Assembly: GCA_000497835.1 (NCBI GenBank)
Contig: KI547167.1
Span: 155,768-219,767 of the forward strand
Origin: a gamma proteobacterium L18
Lineage (GTDB): Bacteria; Pseudomonadota; Gammaproteobacteria; Pseudomonadales; Pseudomonadaceae
Length of the DNA stretch: 64,000 nucleotides
Direction: 5' to 3'
The notes beneath the pieces were generated by a model that did not search any database, was not told where the DNA came from, and saw nothing but the letters and a program-made list of their open reading frames with translations. The position numbers were made by a program, and so were the translations under genes. Below are positions 28,098 through 44,447 of this stretch, piece after piece. Within the stretch, counting starts at the first letter, position 1, and each line of letters starts with the position of its first letter.

Positions 28098-28811
28098 TTA
28101 GCAAGGTGAACGCTGCGCCCACCGCTGCCGCAACCACTCCAGATCTTCCGGCCGGGTCACCTTGAGGTTATCCGAGCGCCCTTCTATCAAGCGCGGCGCC
28201 TGCCCTGCCCACTCCATGGCGCTGGCCTCATCGGTAATCGCCACGTCCGCCACCAGGCTGTCTGCCAACGCCCGGTGCAACGCCCCCAGGCGGAACATCT
28301 GCGGTGTGTACGCTTGCCAGATGGTGCTGCGATCAACCGTCTCCGACACACGCCCATGGGCATCGGCACGTTTCAACGTGTCCTTGGCCGGCACGGCCAG
28401 TAAGCCGCCGACCGGATCATGGGCCAGCTCGCCCAGCAGCTTGTCCAGGTCGGTACGCGCCAGGTTCGGCCGCGCGGCGTCATGCACCAGCACCCAATCC
28501 TCATCGGCAGCGCCCTGGGCGTGCAGGTGCAACAAGGCATTGAGCACCGAGTCGGCACGTTCGGCACCGCCGGAGGCGCGCTGGATACGAGGGTCGCGAG
28601 CACTGGCCAGGTCAGGCCAGTAAGGGTCATCTTCAGCCAGGCTGACCACCAACCCTTTCAAGCCAGGGTGGTCGAGAAAACAGTCCAGGCTGTGTTCAAG
28701 AATGGTTCGGCCGCCCAGCTGCAGGTATTGCTTGGGCCGGTCGGCTGCCATTCGGGCACCAACGCCCGCAGCAGGGATCACTGCCCAGAAGGCAGGGGAA
28801 GAGTATGTCAT
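28098..28811 (-). CDS. ispD: 2-C-methyl-D-erythritol 4-phosphate cytidylyltransferase IspD
   Basis: MEP-pathway cytidylyltransferase of 237 residues. The nucleotide-binding N-terminus is AVIPAAGVGARMAADRPKQY, and the signature VLVHDAARPNL lies near residues 105-115. Its ATG overlaps the stop of ftsB by four bases (ATGA), so the two are co-translated. It converges with gfnR. Confidence 0.97.
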   Translation of the reverse strand: MTYSSPAFWAVIPAAGVGARMAADRPKQYLQLGGRTILEHSLDCFLDHPGLKGLVVSLAEDDPYWPDLASARDPRIQRASGGAERADSVLNALLHLHAQGAADEDWVLVHDAARPNLARTDLDKLLGELAHDPVGGLLAVPAKDTLKRADAHGRVSETVDRSTIWQAYTPQMFRLGALHRALADSLVADVAITDEASAMEWAGQAPRLIEGRSDNLKVTRPEDLEWLRQRWAQRSPC

Positions 28812-29089
28812 TGAGCCAACTGATAAAGGGTTTCACCGTCCTTGACCATGCCCAGCTCATGGCGAGCCCGTTCTTCGACGGTCTCCATGCCCTTCTTCAG
28901 CTCCGCCACTTCCGCATCCAGGATACGGTTGCGCTCCAGCAGACGCTCGTTTTCGGCGTGCTGGTCGGCGATCTGCTGCTCAAGGCTGGCGACCTGAGCC
29001 AGGCTGCCATTACCCACCCACAGGCGGTATTGCAGGCCACCCAGCAGCAACAGCAGAACAAGGAACAACCAATAGGGACTGCGCATCAA
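28808..29089 (-). CDS. ftsB: Cell division protein FtsB
   Basis: Bitopic divisome protein of 93 residues: a short cytoplasmic MRSPYW, a transmembrane helix (LFLVLLLLLGGLQYRLWVG), then a periplasmic coiled coil from about residue 29 to 70. It forms a complex with FtsL and FtsQ. Co-translated with ispD, as is common in gammaproteobacteria. Confidence 0.96.
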   Translation of the reverse strand: MMRSPYWLFLVLLLLLGGLQYRLWVGNGSLAQVASLEQQIADQHAENERLLERNRILDAEVAELKKGMETVEERARHELGMVKDGETLYQLAQ

Positions 29090-29127
29090 GGTATCCAGTG
29101 GAAATTAACGGCCGTACTGATGGCACG

Positions 29128-29148
29128 AAGCCTGGCTAGGCCAGGCTT
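29128..29148 (-). terminator. Possible terminator/attenuator between eno and ftsB
   Basis: The palindrome AAGCCTGG-CCTAG-CCAGGCTT is about 37 bases after the eno stop. It lacks a long T-run, so readthrough into ftsB-ispD is likely. Confidence 0.4.
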
Positions 29149-29184
29149 TGTGCTGTACAGCGCTTGCTTTGTACCATCTAAAGC

Positions 29185-33144
<3,960 letters not shown>

Positions 33145-33292
33145 TTAAAGCGGTCAGAGCCGCCGGGGAAAGCGAAGGAAGGCCGAAGCCCCCGATGGCC
33201 AAAAACGGTTTGGCAATCGGCAACTGCCGTGTTTGCTGAGCAAGCACAGAAGTTGTATCAAGAAGGGAGCGTAGTCTACCGGAAACAGCCTT

Positions 33293-34579
33293 TCATCTCA
33301 AACGTTGTGCGTTCGTCGGTGGCAGCCATTGCAAAATAACCGTGGGTTCGTCGCCCAATGGCAGGTTGGCCACGGCCTGCAATTGGCCATCCACGAACAA
33401 TAGCGGCAGGCGGCCGCGCACGAACGCCGGCAGGGCCGATTCGTTCAACAGGCGCTTGAGATCGCGGTGCCCGCGCCCCTCTACCTTCAGCACTTCACCG
33501 CCTTGCCGGTAACGAATCTGCACCCTGCCCTGCGGCGTCAGGCCGCATAGATTGACCTGGCCATTGCCGGGCAATGACAGTGATTCGTCCGGCCTGGCCC
33601 AGTCAATCACACCCTCAGGCAGCGTCGACCAATCGTCGGGCAGCCACCACAGCCGCGAGCCGCTACGCACCAATTGGCCACCCGCCAGCGCCCACACCGG
33701 CGTGGCCGAGGGCGCCGCGTCGCGCAGGTTGTACCAGCCTGCCCAGTGCTGCGTGTCGGGCAATTTGGCAAGGGATGACAGCCAGTGTTGCAGGGCATTG
33801 CGCTGGCGGCCATCGGACAACGAGAGCAAGGGCGACAATTCCAGCGATGGCAGCCCCAGCCAGGGGAACGATGAATCGACCAGCGCCGGGCAAAGATCCT
33901 GCTCGGCAACCTCCACCAGCAAGGCTTGCGCCTCGGCCAGATGACGGGCGGTGCGAGCGAAGGTCTGGGCAAAGCGCGGCCAACGCCTGGCGATCACCGG
34001 CAGTACCTCATTGCGCAGGTAGTTACGCGAGAATCGGATGTCGGCATTGGACGGGTCCTCCACCCACTCAAGGGCGTTGGCCTTTGCGTAGGTTTCCAGC
34101 GCGTCGCGCCCCGTGTTCAGCAACGGCCGCAACAGCACGCCCTGCCCCAGTGGACGCTGCGCCGCCATGCCTGTCAGCCCGCGCACACCGGTGCCGCGTA
34201 GCAGGCGGAACAGCAGGGTCTCGGCCTGGTCGTCGCGGTGCTGGCCGGTGAGCAGGACTTCGCCTGGGCCCAGCGCCTGCTCAAATGCCGCATAGCGCGC
34301 ATCGCGCGCAGCCGCTTCCAGGCTGGCGCCAGGCGCGACCTGTACCTGCACCACGGTCAATGGCACGCCCAAAGCGTCGCACAGGCGTTGGCAATGTTGC
34401 GGCCAGGCATCAGCCGCGGCTTGAAGGCCGTGATGGACGTGGATGGCGTGCAAGGGGGGCAGTGATTGAGTGCGGGCCAGGGTGGCCAGCTGGTGCAGCA
34501 GGACGGTGGAGTCGAGGCCGCCGGAAAGGGCGATGTGCCAGCGCGGAGAGTTGCGCCATGACGTCAGCAAGGGAAACAT
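33293..34579 (-). CDS. tilS: tRNA(Ile)-lysidine synthase TilS
   Basis: Adds lysine to C34 of the CAU-anticodon tRNA-Ile, making it read AUA. The 428 residues have the N-type ATP pyrophosphatase P-loop SGGLDST at residues 19-25. HVHHGLQAAADAW, the GQHRDDQAETLLFRLLRGTG block and the C-terminal TilS domains 2 and 3 are present. It lies downstream of accA in the same direction, separated by a REP hairpin. Confidence 0.96.
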   Translation of the reverse strand: MFPLLTSWRNSPRWHIALSGGLDSTVLLHQLATLARTQSLPPLHAIHVHHGLQAAADAWPQHCQRLCDALGVPLTVVQVQVAPGASLEAAARDARYAAFEQALGPGEVLLTGQHRDDQAETLLFRLLRGTGVRGLTGMAAQRPLGQGVLLRPLLNTGRDALETYAKANALEWVEDPSNADIRFSRNYLRNEVLPVIARRWPRFAQTFARTARHLAEAQALLVEVAEQDLCPALVDSSFPWLGLPSLELSPLLSLSDGRQRNALQHWLSSLAKLPDTQHWAGWYNLRDAAPSATPVWALAGGQLVRSGSRLWWLPDDWSTLPEGVIDWARPDESLSLPGNGQVNLCGLTPQGRVQIRYRQGGEVLKVEGRGHRDLKRLLNESALPAFVRGRLPLLFVDGQLQAVANLPLGDEPTVILQWLPPTNAQRLR

Positions 34580-34601
34580 GACGGACTCCTGTTTTGTGGT
34601 G

Positions 34602-34664
34602 TCCCTGACGCGGCCTGACGGCCACTGCTACAGGTGTAGCAGCGGCCGTCAGGCCGCGTCGGGA
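34602..34664. repeat. REP hairpin between accA and tilS
   Basis: CCTGACGCGGCCTGACGGCC and GGCCGTCAGGCCGCGTCGGG are near-perfect inverses around ACTGCTACAGGTGTAGCAGC, giving a 60-bp cruciform-capable element. Confidence 0.85.
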
Positions 34665-34682
34665 GCGCCGCGAAGCTGGAGC

Positions 34683-35630
34683 TTACAGACCGTAGCTCAT
34701 CAGGCGGTCATAACGACGCTTGAGCAGCGCGTCCATGTCCAGGCCCTTGAGCATGGCCAGCTGCGAGCTCAGCTCCTTGCGGATCAGTGCCGAGGCAGCA
34801 GCCGGGTCGCGGTGGGCGCCGCCCAGCGGCTCCTGGATCACCTTGTCGACGATACCCAGGCCTTTCAGGCGCTCGGCCGTGATGCCCATGGCTTCGGCAG
34901 CGTCCGGGGCCTTGTCGGCAGTCTTCCACAGAATGGAAGCGCAGCCTTCGGGCGAGATCACCGCGTAGGTGGAGTATTGCAGCATGTTCAGCTGGTCGCA
35001 CACGCCAATGGCCAGTGCACCGCCCGAACCACCTTCACCGATCACGGTGGCGATGATCGGGGTTTTCAGGCGCGCCATGACACGCAGGTTCCAGGCGATG
35101 GCTTCGCTCTGGTTGCGCTCTTCGGCGTCGATGCCCGGGTAGGCGCCCGGGGTGTCGATGAACGTCAGGATCGGCATCTTGAAGCGCTCGGCCATCTCCA
35201 TCAGGCGGCAGGCCTTGCGGTAGCCTTCAGGGCGCGGCATGCCGAAGTTGCGGCGAACCTTCTCGCGCACTTCACGGCCTTTCTGGTGACCGATGACCAT
35301 CACTGGCTGGTCGTCCAGGCGGGCAATGCCACCGACGATGGCAGCGTCGTCGGAGAAGTGACGGTCGCCGTGCAGTTCATCGAACTCGGTGAAGATGTGC
35401 TGGATGTAGTCCAGGGTGTACGGACGACGCGGGTGACGCGCCATGCGTGCAATCTGCCAGCTGGTCAGGTTGCCGAAAATGCTTTCGGTCAGGGTGCTGC
35501 TCTTGTCTTGCAGGCGCGAGATTTCATCGCTGATGTTCAGCGAGTTGTCGTTGCCTACCAGGCGCAGCTCTTCGATCTTGGCTTGCAGGTCAGCGATCGG
35601 CTGTTCGAAATCAAGAAAATTCGGGTTCAT
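34683..35630 (-). CDS. accA: Acetyl-CoA carboxylase carboxyltransferase subunit alpha
   Basis: With AccD it transfers carboxyl from biotin to acetyl-CoA, the first committed step of fatty acid synthesis. The 315 residues from ATG 35630 begin [40 protein letters not shown] and [20 protein letters not shown] are present, as is [20 protein letters not shown], which forms the oxyanion site. It is 128 bases downstream of dnaE on the same strand, a common pairing. Confidence 0.98.
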   Translation of the reverse strand: MNPNFLDFEQPIADLQAKIEELRLVGNDNSLNISDEISRLQDKSSTLTESIFGNLTSWQIARMARHPRRPYTLDYIQHIFTEFDELHGDRHFSDDAAIVGGIARLDDQPVMVIGHQKGREVREKVRRNFGMPRPEGYRKACRLMEMAERFKMPILTFIDTPGAYPGIDAEERNQSEAIAWNLRVMARLKTPIIATVIGEGGSGGALAIGVCDQLNMLQYSTYAVISPEGCASILWKTADKAPDAAEAMGITAERLKGLGIVDKVIQEPLGGAHRDPAAASALIRKELSSQLAMLKGLDMDALLKRRYDRLMSYGL

Positions 35631-35758
35631 AGGCATCCGTCTTGGGTCGACGGCCAAGCGGCCGGCCGGTTGATCCGTTAAGCGCCCTACCATACGGGAA
35701 AGGGCGCATTGAGGTCGAGTTTATCGATCTGGGTCGAGTCTAGTCACCTTTGACAGGC

Positions 35759-39280
<3,522 letters not shown>

Positions 39281-39366
39281 GTTGATCCTATAGGTGCACA
39301 AAACCACAAAAGCGGGATTGTACCGTAATGGGGTTCGTTGAGCATGCAAAGGCCAACACCAAACCC

Positions 39367-39492
39367 GAGCCATGCCAACAAGGCGAACCGCGCAAATGCC
39401 ACAGGCATAGCTGGCCCGAAACAAATGTAGGACCGGGCTTGCGCGTGAGGCGGGGAAGCGCCGCGCGGGCGGCGCGCGGTCTTGAGAACGCA
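39367..39492 (-). repeat. Dispersed repeat of about 125 bp, copy 2 (inverted)
   Basis: On the minus strand it reads through CGCGCGCCGCCCGCGCGGCG, then AAGCCCGGTCCTACATTTGT, then TTCGGGCCAGCTATGCCTGT and GGTTCGCCTTGTTGGCATGG, parallel to copies 1 and 3. Confidence 0.75.
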
Positions 39493-39593
39493 GGTGAAAC
39501 AACGACTGGCACCTGTCAGCCACACCCTCGCTGTAGCCTGGTGGCAGCGACGATATCGCCCGAGGGGATGCCGAGAAGGGTGCGCTTGGGATT

Positions 39594-39718
39594 TGCTGCG
39601 CTCTTGAGACCGCGCGCCGCCCGCGCGGCGCTTCCCGGGCAGAGCCCGGTCCTACATCTGTTTCGGGCCAGTTTTGCCAGTGGCATTACCTGGTCCGCCT
39701 TGTTTGTATGGCTGGGGA
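39594..39718 (+). repeat. Dispersed repeat of about 125 bp, copy 3
   Basis: It shows CGCGCGCCGCCCGCGCGGCG, then CAGAGCCCGGTCCTACATCT, then TTTCGGGCCAGTTTTGCCAG and a tail with CGCCTTGTTTGTATGGCTGG. Together with copy 2 it forms a large inverted repeat with about 100 bases between the copies. Confidence 0.75.
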
Positions 39719-39736
39719 CTGGTGGTGCGCCGGCTT

Positions 39737-40378
39737 TCAGCTTTCCGCGAAATCAGTATCCAGCAACGCCCGCGCTTCGTACGCCTGACGAACGGGCGCG
39801 AACGAGCGCCGGTGGATCGGCGTAGGCCCAAGGCGCGCCAAGGCTTCCAGATGAACGGGCGTGGGGTAGCCCTTGTGACCACCGATGCCGTAACCCGGGT
39901 AGATCAGCTCGAACGCCGCCATCTCGCGGTCACGGCTGACCTTGGCGAGAATGGAGGCTGCGGCGATCGCCGGCACCTTGGCATCCCCCTGCACCACCGG
40001 AGCGCTGGGCACCGCCAGTTTCGGGCAGCGGTTGCCGTCGATCAACGCCAGTTTCGGCGTGATGTGCAGACCTTCCACGGCCCGCTGCATGGCCAGCATG
40101 GTGGCGTGCAGGATGTTCAGTTCATCGATCTCTTCGACCTCCGCGCGGGCGATGTGCCAGCTCAGGGCCTTTTCGCAGATTTCGTCGAACAGCTTCTCGC
40201 GCTTGGCTTCGGTGAGCTTCTTGGAGTCGTTGAGCCCCTGGATCGGCCGGTTCGGATCAAGAATCACCGCGGCCGTGACCACGGCGCCGCACAGCGGGCC
40301 CCGGCCCACTTCGTCGACGCCTGCGACCAGGTCTTCGACCAGGGTGTAGTCCAGGCCCATTTGCATTTGTGTGGTCAT
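39737..40378 (-). CDS. rnhB: Ribonuclease HII
   Basis: Removes ribonucleotides misincorporated in DNA. The 213 residues have the catalytic pair D22-E23 in [13 protein letters not shown], a further acidic residue in [12 protein letters not shown], and the [12 protein letters not shown] helix. It overlaps lpxB by four bases and completes the lpxA-lpxB-rnhB run that usually precedes dnaE. Confidence 0.97.
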   Translation of the reverse strand: MTTQMQMGLDYTLVEDLVAGVDEVGRGPLCGAVVTAAVILDPNRPIQGLNDSKKLTEAKREKLFDEICEKALSWHIARAEVEEIDELNILHATMLAMQRAVEGLHITPKLALIDGNRCPKLAVPSAPVVQGDAKVPAIAAASILAKVSRDREMAAFELIYPGYGIGGHKGYPTPVHLEALARLGPTPIHRRSFAPVRQAYEARALLDTDFAES

Positions 40379-41514
40379 TGTTTCGCCAGCAGTGCCAGCA
40401 CCCCTTCCGCAGCCTGGTTGGAGGCATCGCGGCGCAGGGTGCGGTGAATGTCGTCAAAGCCCTGGGTCTGTTCCTGGCCGTTGTCCAGCAAGGGTAGCAG
40501 CGTTTGCACCAGGGCTTCGGGGGTGGCAGCATCTTGCAGCAACTCGGGCACCAGCATGCGCTGGGCCAGCAGGTTGGGCAGCGACACGTATGGGCTTTTC
40601 ACCATACGCTTGAGAATCCAGTAGCTCAGCGCCGCCAGGCGGTAGGCGACGACCATCGGGCGCTTGTACAGCAGCGCCTCCAGGGTGGCCGTGCCGGAGG
40701 CGATCAGCACCGCATCGCAGGCCGCCAGGGCGCGATGGGACTGGCCGTCCAGCAGCGTCAGCGGCAGTTCGCGACCCACCAGCATGGCTTCGATCTGTGC
40801 CCGGCGGGCGGCGTTGGCGCACGGCAGCACAAAGCGGATACCCGGGCGCAGGGCCAGCAACTGCTGGGCAGCGTCAAGGAACAGCTCGCCCAGGCGCCCT
40901 ACTTCGCCACCGCGACTGCCCGGCATCAGCGCCACGACCTGGCCGTCCAGCGGCAGGCCCAACTCGGCGCGCGCCTGGGCGCGGTCGGCGTGCAACGGGA
41001 TGGTATCGGCCAGCGAATGGCCAACGAAGCGCACCGGCACGCCCTTCTCTTCGTAGAACCTGGCTTCGAAGGGGAACAGCGTGAGCATCAGGTCGCAGCC
41101 TTCGCGAATTTTCAGCACGCGCTTCTGCCGCCACGCCCACACGGACGGGCTGACGTAGTGCACGGTCTTGATCCCGGCCTGGCGCAGCTTGAGCTCGATG
41201 TTCAGGGTGAAGTCAGGCGCATCGATGCCGATGAACACATCGGGTTTGCGCTCGATCAGGGTCTGGATCAGCAGCTTGCGCCGGCCCAGCAGCTCGCGCA
41301 GGCGGCCCAGCACTTCCACCAGGCCCATGACCGCCAGACGTTCCATGGGGAAATCCGAGACCAGGCCCTGGGCCTCCATCAAGGGGCCACCCACGCCGAT
41401 GAACTCGATGTTGGGGTGACGCGCCTTGAGGGCCTGCATCAGGCCGGCGCCGAGGATGTCGCCGCTGGCCTCGCCTGCAACCAGCGCGACCCGCAGTGTG
41501 CCTGGCAACGGCAT
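40375..41514 (-). CDS. lpxB: Lipid-A-disaccharide synthase LpxB
   Basis: Glycosyltransferase (GT19) joining UDP-2,3-diacylglucosamine and lipid X. The 379 residues include [23 protein letters not shown] at the N-terminus and [35 protein letters not shown] and [20 protein letters not shown] mark the donor-site region. The ATG overlaps the lpxA stop (TGATG). Peripheral inner-membrane enzyme. Confidence 0.98.
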   Translation of the reverse strand: MPLPGTLRVALVAGEASGDILGAGLMQALKARHPNIEFIGVGGPLMEAQGLVSDFPMERLAVMGLVEVLGRLRELLGRRKLLIQTLIERKPDVFIGIDAPDFTLNIELKLRQAGIKTVHYVSPSVWAWRQKRVLKIREGCDLMLTLFPFEARFYEEKGVPVRFVGHSLADTIPLHADRAQARAELGLPLDGQVVALMPGSRGGEVGRLGELFLDAAQQLLALRPGIRFVLPCANAARRAQIEAMLVGRELPLTLLDGQSHRALAACDAVLIASGTATLEALLYKRPMVVAYRLAALSYWILKRMVKSPYVSLPNLLAQRMLVPELLQDAATPEALVQTLLPLLDNGQEQTQGFDDIHRTLRRDASNQAAEGVLALLAKQ

Positions 41515-42290
41515 CAGCGGGTGATGCCGCGGGTCGAGGTCTGGATGGAGCGCAGGAACACGTCCACTTCGGGATGTTGAGCAGCCGGCTCGGCCAGCTC
41601 GGCAATCGCCTGGTCAACGGTCAGCCCCTGGCGGTACACCACCTTGTAGGCACGGCGCAGGGCATGGATGACCTCGTCGCTGAAGCCACGACGGCGCATG
41701 CCTTCGAAGTTCATGCTGCGCGCCTCGGCCGGGTTGCCGAACACGGTGACATAGGCCGGTACGTCCTTGCCGATGGCGGTGCCCATACCCGAAAAGCTGT
41801 GGGCGCCAATATGGCAGAACTGGTGCACCAGGGTGAAGCCGGACAGGATCGCCCAGTCATCAACATGCACGTGGCCCGCCAGAGCGGTGTTGTTGACCAG
41901 GATGCAATGGTTGCCGATGACGCTGTCGTGACCGATGTGGGCATAGGCCATGATCAGGTTATGGTCACCCAGGGTGGTTTCAGCGCGGTCCTGAATGGTG
42001 CCGCGATGAATGGTCACGCCTTCGCGGATGACGTTGTGGTCACCGATCACCAGGCGAGTTTCTTCGCCCTTGTACTTGAGGTCGGGGGTATCTTCGCCTA
42101 CCGAGGAAAACTGGTAGATGCGGTTGTGCTTCCCGATTTTGGTCGGCCCCTTGAGAATCACGTGGGGGCCAATGACGGTCCCCTCGCCGATTTCAACGCC
42201 AGCGCCGATGATCGACCAAGGGCCGACCTCGACGCCGTCTGCCAGGATGGCCGACGGGTCGATGATGGCGCGAGGGTCAATCAAACTCAT
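41514..42290 (-). CDS. lpxA: UDP-N-acetylglucosamine O-acyltransferase LpxA
   Basis: First enzyme of lipid A synthesis; its chain-length ruler sets the primary 3-hydroxyacyl chain. The 258 residues form a left-handed beta helix of hexapeptide repeats ([33 protein letters not shown] and so on). The catalytic His region is [18 protein letters not shown]. The start ATG 42290 overlaps the fabZ stop. Confidence 0.98.
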   Translation of the reverse strand: MSLIDPRAIIDPSAILADGVEVGPWSIIGAGVEIGEGTVIGPHVILKGPTKIGKHNRIYQFSSVGEDTPDLKYKGEETRLVIGDHNVIREGVTIHRGTIQDRAETTLGDHNLIMAYAHIGHDSVIGNHCILVNNTALAGHVHVDDWAILSGFTLVHQFCHIGAHSFSGMGTAIGKDVPAYVTVFGNPAEARSMNFEGMRRRGFSDEVIHALRRAYKVVYRQGLTVDQAIAELAEPAAQHPEVDVFLRSIQTSTRGITR

Positions 42291-42727
42291 AGCTTGCGTT
42301 CCGCACAAATGATTTCTGCCGAGCACACTGGCTTGCCGTCAACCGAGGCCTGGCATTCGAATTTCCAGATCTGGCGCTTGCAGCTCAGGAATTTGGCTTC
42401 CAGGATCAGCTGGTCGCCCGGCAGCACGGGCTGACGGAAACGCAGCTTGTCCGAACCCACGAAGTAGTACAGGGTACCGTCAGCCGGTTTCACGTCCAGC
42501 ATCTTGAAACCAAGAATACCAGCTGCCTGGGCCATTGCCTCAATGATCAGCACGCCCGGCATGATCGGGTGCTGCGGGAAGTGGCCGTTGAAGAATGGCT
42601 CGTTGATGCTGACATTCTTGTAGGCGCGAATGCGCTGTGCCTCGACGTCCAGCTCCACTACACGGTCCACCAGCAGGAACGGGTAACGGTGAGGCAGGTA
42701 TTCGCGAATCTCGTTGATGTCCATCAT
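42287..42727 (-). CDS. fabZ: 3-hydroxyacyl-ACP dehydratase FabZ
   Basis: Hot-dog-fold dehydratase of fatty acid elongation, 146 residues. Catalytic H49 in [15 protein letters not shown] and E63 in [10 protein letters not shown] are present. It competes with LpxA for 3-hydroxyacyl-ACP, which explains the tight lpxD-fabZ-lpxA linkage. Two tandem ATG codons (42727 and 42724) are possible starts. The ribosome binding site is poor. Confidence 0.97.
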   Translation of the reverse strand: MMDINEIREYLPHRYPFLLVDRVVELDVEAQRIRAYKNVSINEPFFNGHFPQHPIMPGVLIIEAMAQAAGILGFKMLDVKPADGTLYYFVGSDKLRFRQPVLPGDQLILEAKFLSCKRQIWKFECQASVDGKPVCSAEIICAERKL

Positions 42728-42839
42728 TTCGGGGGGAAGCCTGTATAAAAGATAGGGAGCGCGCGACTGACGCGCAGCACTCCTATTGCAAATCAAGGAG
42801 GCAGTTTAGCGGCTGTGCACACTTGATATGGAAATGGTA

Positions 42840-43895
42840 TCAGCCATCAGATGATGCTTTGTCGCCCGGGGTCACGGCTTCGACACGCTTTTCTACCTGT
42901 TTGAGACGACGGAACATGTCATCTATCTGTCGCAGGCGTGCGGCGCTCTTGCGCCATTCACCCGCAGGCTGCATCGCCGTACCCGAGGAATAGGCCCCAG
43001 GCTCGGTGATTGAATGGGTCACCATGGTCATGCCTGTGATGAACACGCCGTCACAGATGTCGATGTGGCCCACCAGGCCTACACCGCCTGCCAGCATGCA
43101 GTTCTTGCCGATCTTGGTGCTGCCGGAAATGCCGACGCACGCGGCCATGGCCGTATTGTCGCCGATCTGCACGTTGTGCGCGATCTGGATCTGGTTATCG
43201 AGCTTGACGCCGTTACCAATGATCGTGTCCGCCAGTGCACCCCGGTCTACCGCGGTGTTGACGCCGATTTCGACATCATCACCAATGCTGACGCCGCCGA
43301 TCTGGGCAATCTTGTTCCACACGCCCTTCTGGTTGGCAAAGCCGAAGCCTTCGCCACCCAGCACCGCACCCGATTGCACCACCACGCGATCGCCGATGCG
43401 CACATCGTGGTACAGGGTCACGCGCGGGGCCAGCCAGCCACCTTCGCCGATCACGCAACGCGCGCCGATGAAGCAGTGGGCACCGATGGTGGTGTTGGCG
43501 CCGATGCGCGCACCGCTCTCGATGACCGCGAACGGGCCGATACTGGCGCTAGGGTCGACCACGGCATCGTCAGCCACCACGGCACTGGCATGAACGCCGG
43601 CCGCTGCCTTGGGCTTGGGGTCGAACAGGTGGGAAACACGTGCGTAGGCCAGGTACGGGTCGGCAACGATCAGCGCTGCACCTTCGTAACCTTCGGCATC
43701 CGCCGCCTTGAGCAACACGGCCGCTGCCGTGCAGTCGGGCAGGAACTTACGGTACTGGGGGTTTGCCAGGAAGCTTAACTGACCGGGGCCGGCCTCTTGC
43801 AAAGTGGCCAGCCCGGTAATGTCGGTTTCCTCGCTGCCCCGCAGGGTAGCACCGAGGAACTCGGCCAATTGGCCGAGCTTCAGGGTCACGGTCAT
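42840..43895 (-). CDS. lpxD: UDP-3-O-(3-hydroxyacyl)glucosamine N-acyltransferase LpxD
   Basis: Third step of lipid A synthesis. The 351 residues have an N-terminal uridine-binding domain ([20 protein letters not shown]), then a hexapeptide-repeat beta helix with the catalytic-His segment [22 protein letters not shown]-terminal helix ([20 protein letters not shown]) follows. Its ATG is two bases after the skp stop, suggesting coupled translation. Confidence 0.98.
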   Translation of the reverse strand: MTVTLKLGQLAEFLGATLRGSEETDITGLATLQEAGPGQLSFLANPQYRKFLPDCTAAAVLLKAADAEGYEGAALIVADPYLAYARVSHLFDPKPKAAAGVHASAVVADDAVVDPSASIGPFAVIESGARIGANTTIGAHCFIGARCVIGEGGWLAPRVTLYHDVRIGDRVVVQSGAVLGGEGFGFANQKGVWNKIAQIGGVSIGDDVEIGVNTAVDRGALADTIIGNGVKLDNQIQIAHNVQIGDNTAMAACVGISGSTKIGKNCMLAGGVGLVGHIDICDGVFITGMTMVTHSITEPGAYSSGTAMQPAGEWRKSAARLRQIDDMFRRLKQVEKRVEAVTPGDKASSDG

Positions 43896-43897
43896 GA

Positions 43898-44408
43898 TCA
43901 GCGCGCTTTGTTCATGCGCTCGATGACTTGGCGAGTGATGTCATATTGAGGTTTGACATCGATCACTGCGCCGCGCTCGAGTACCAGGTCAAAGCCGCCG
44001 TTCTTGATCACTTCTTCCACTGCGCCGTCCAGCTTTGGCTTCAGGGTCTTGAGCATGTCACGGTCAGCATTGGCCTTGGCTTCGTTCAGCTCCTTGGACT
44101 GGAACTGGTAGTCACGGGCTTTTTGCTTGAAGTCCAGTTCCAGCTTCTCGCGGTCACCTTGTGGCAGCTTGTCACCACCGTTGACCAGGCGATCCTGGAT
44201 GCCTTTGGCGCTGCTTTCCAGAGCCTTGAGCTTGGTCAGTTGCGGGCCGAACTTCTTCTCGGCGTCCACGGCGTATTGCTTGGCCGCGTCCGATTCCAGC
44301 AGGGCCATCTGGTAGTTCAGCACGGCAATTTTCATGTCGGCAAAACGCGGGGGTAGCGGTGGCGGCCAGGGTAGCTGCCAGAAGAACCATTTGTGTCAAC
44401 TTACGCAC
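43898..44408 (-). pseudogene. skp: Periplasmic chaperone Skp/OmpH with a one-base frameshift in the signal peptide
   Basis: Skp holds unfolded outer-membrane proteins on their way to BamA, encoded next door. Starting at GTG 44408 (AGGAG six bases upstream), the frame reads MRKLTQMVLLAATLAATATP plus AF, a good signal peptide. It then goes out of frame at a run of four T (44342-44345 on the plus strand as AAAA). One T fewer would give GCG TTT GCC GAC ATG and join the signal to the intact mature frame (MKIAVLNYQMALLESDAAKQ..., 43898-44335). That frame has the long coiled-coil tentacle helices (about residues 25-115). The mature part is complete. Sequencing error, true mutation, or translational slippage are all possible. 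Confidence 0.88.
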
Positions 44409-44447
44409 GATGCACTCCTACGGAAACTGTTGTCGGTTGGACAGACC

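Larger units (their letters stand above)
39281..39736. other. Repeat-rich intergenic region between rnhB and dnaE
   Basis: 456 bases with no gene. It holds two inverted copies of the 125-bp repeat (39367-39492 and 39594-39718). Between them is a REP-like CTGTAGCCTGGTGGCAGCGA, and an AT-rich stretch just upstream of dnaE (39290-39340) likely contains its promoter. Confidence 0.7.

Noticed and set aside
39281..39523. An 81-codon N-terminal extension of dnaE
   Set aside because: It covers the dispersed repeat and matches nothing in DnaE, while ATG 39280 gives the standard start.
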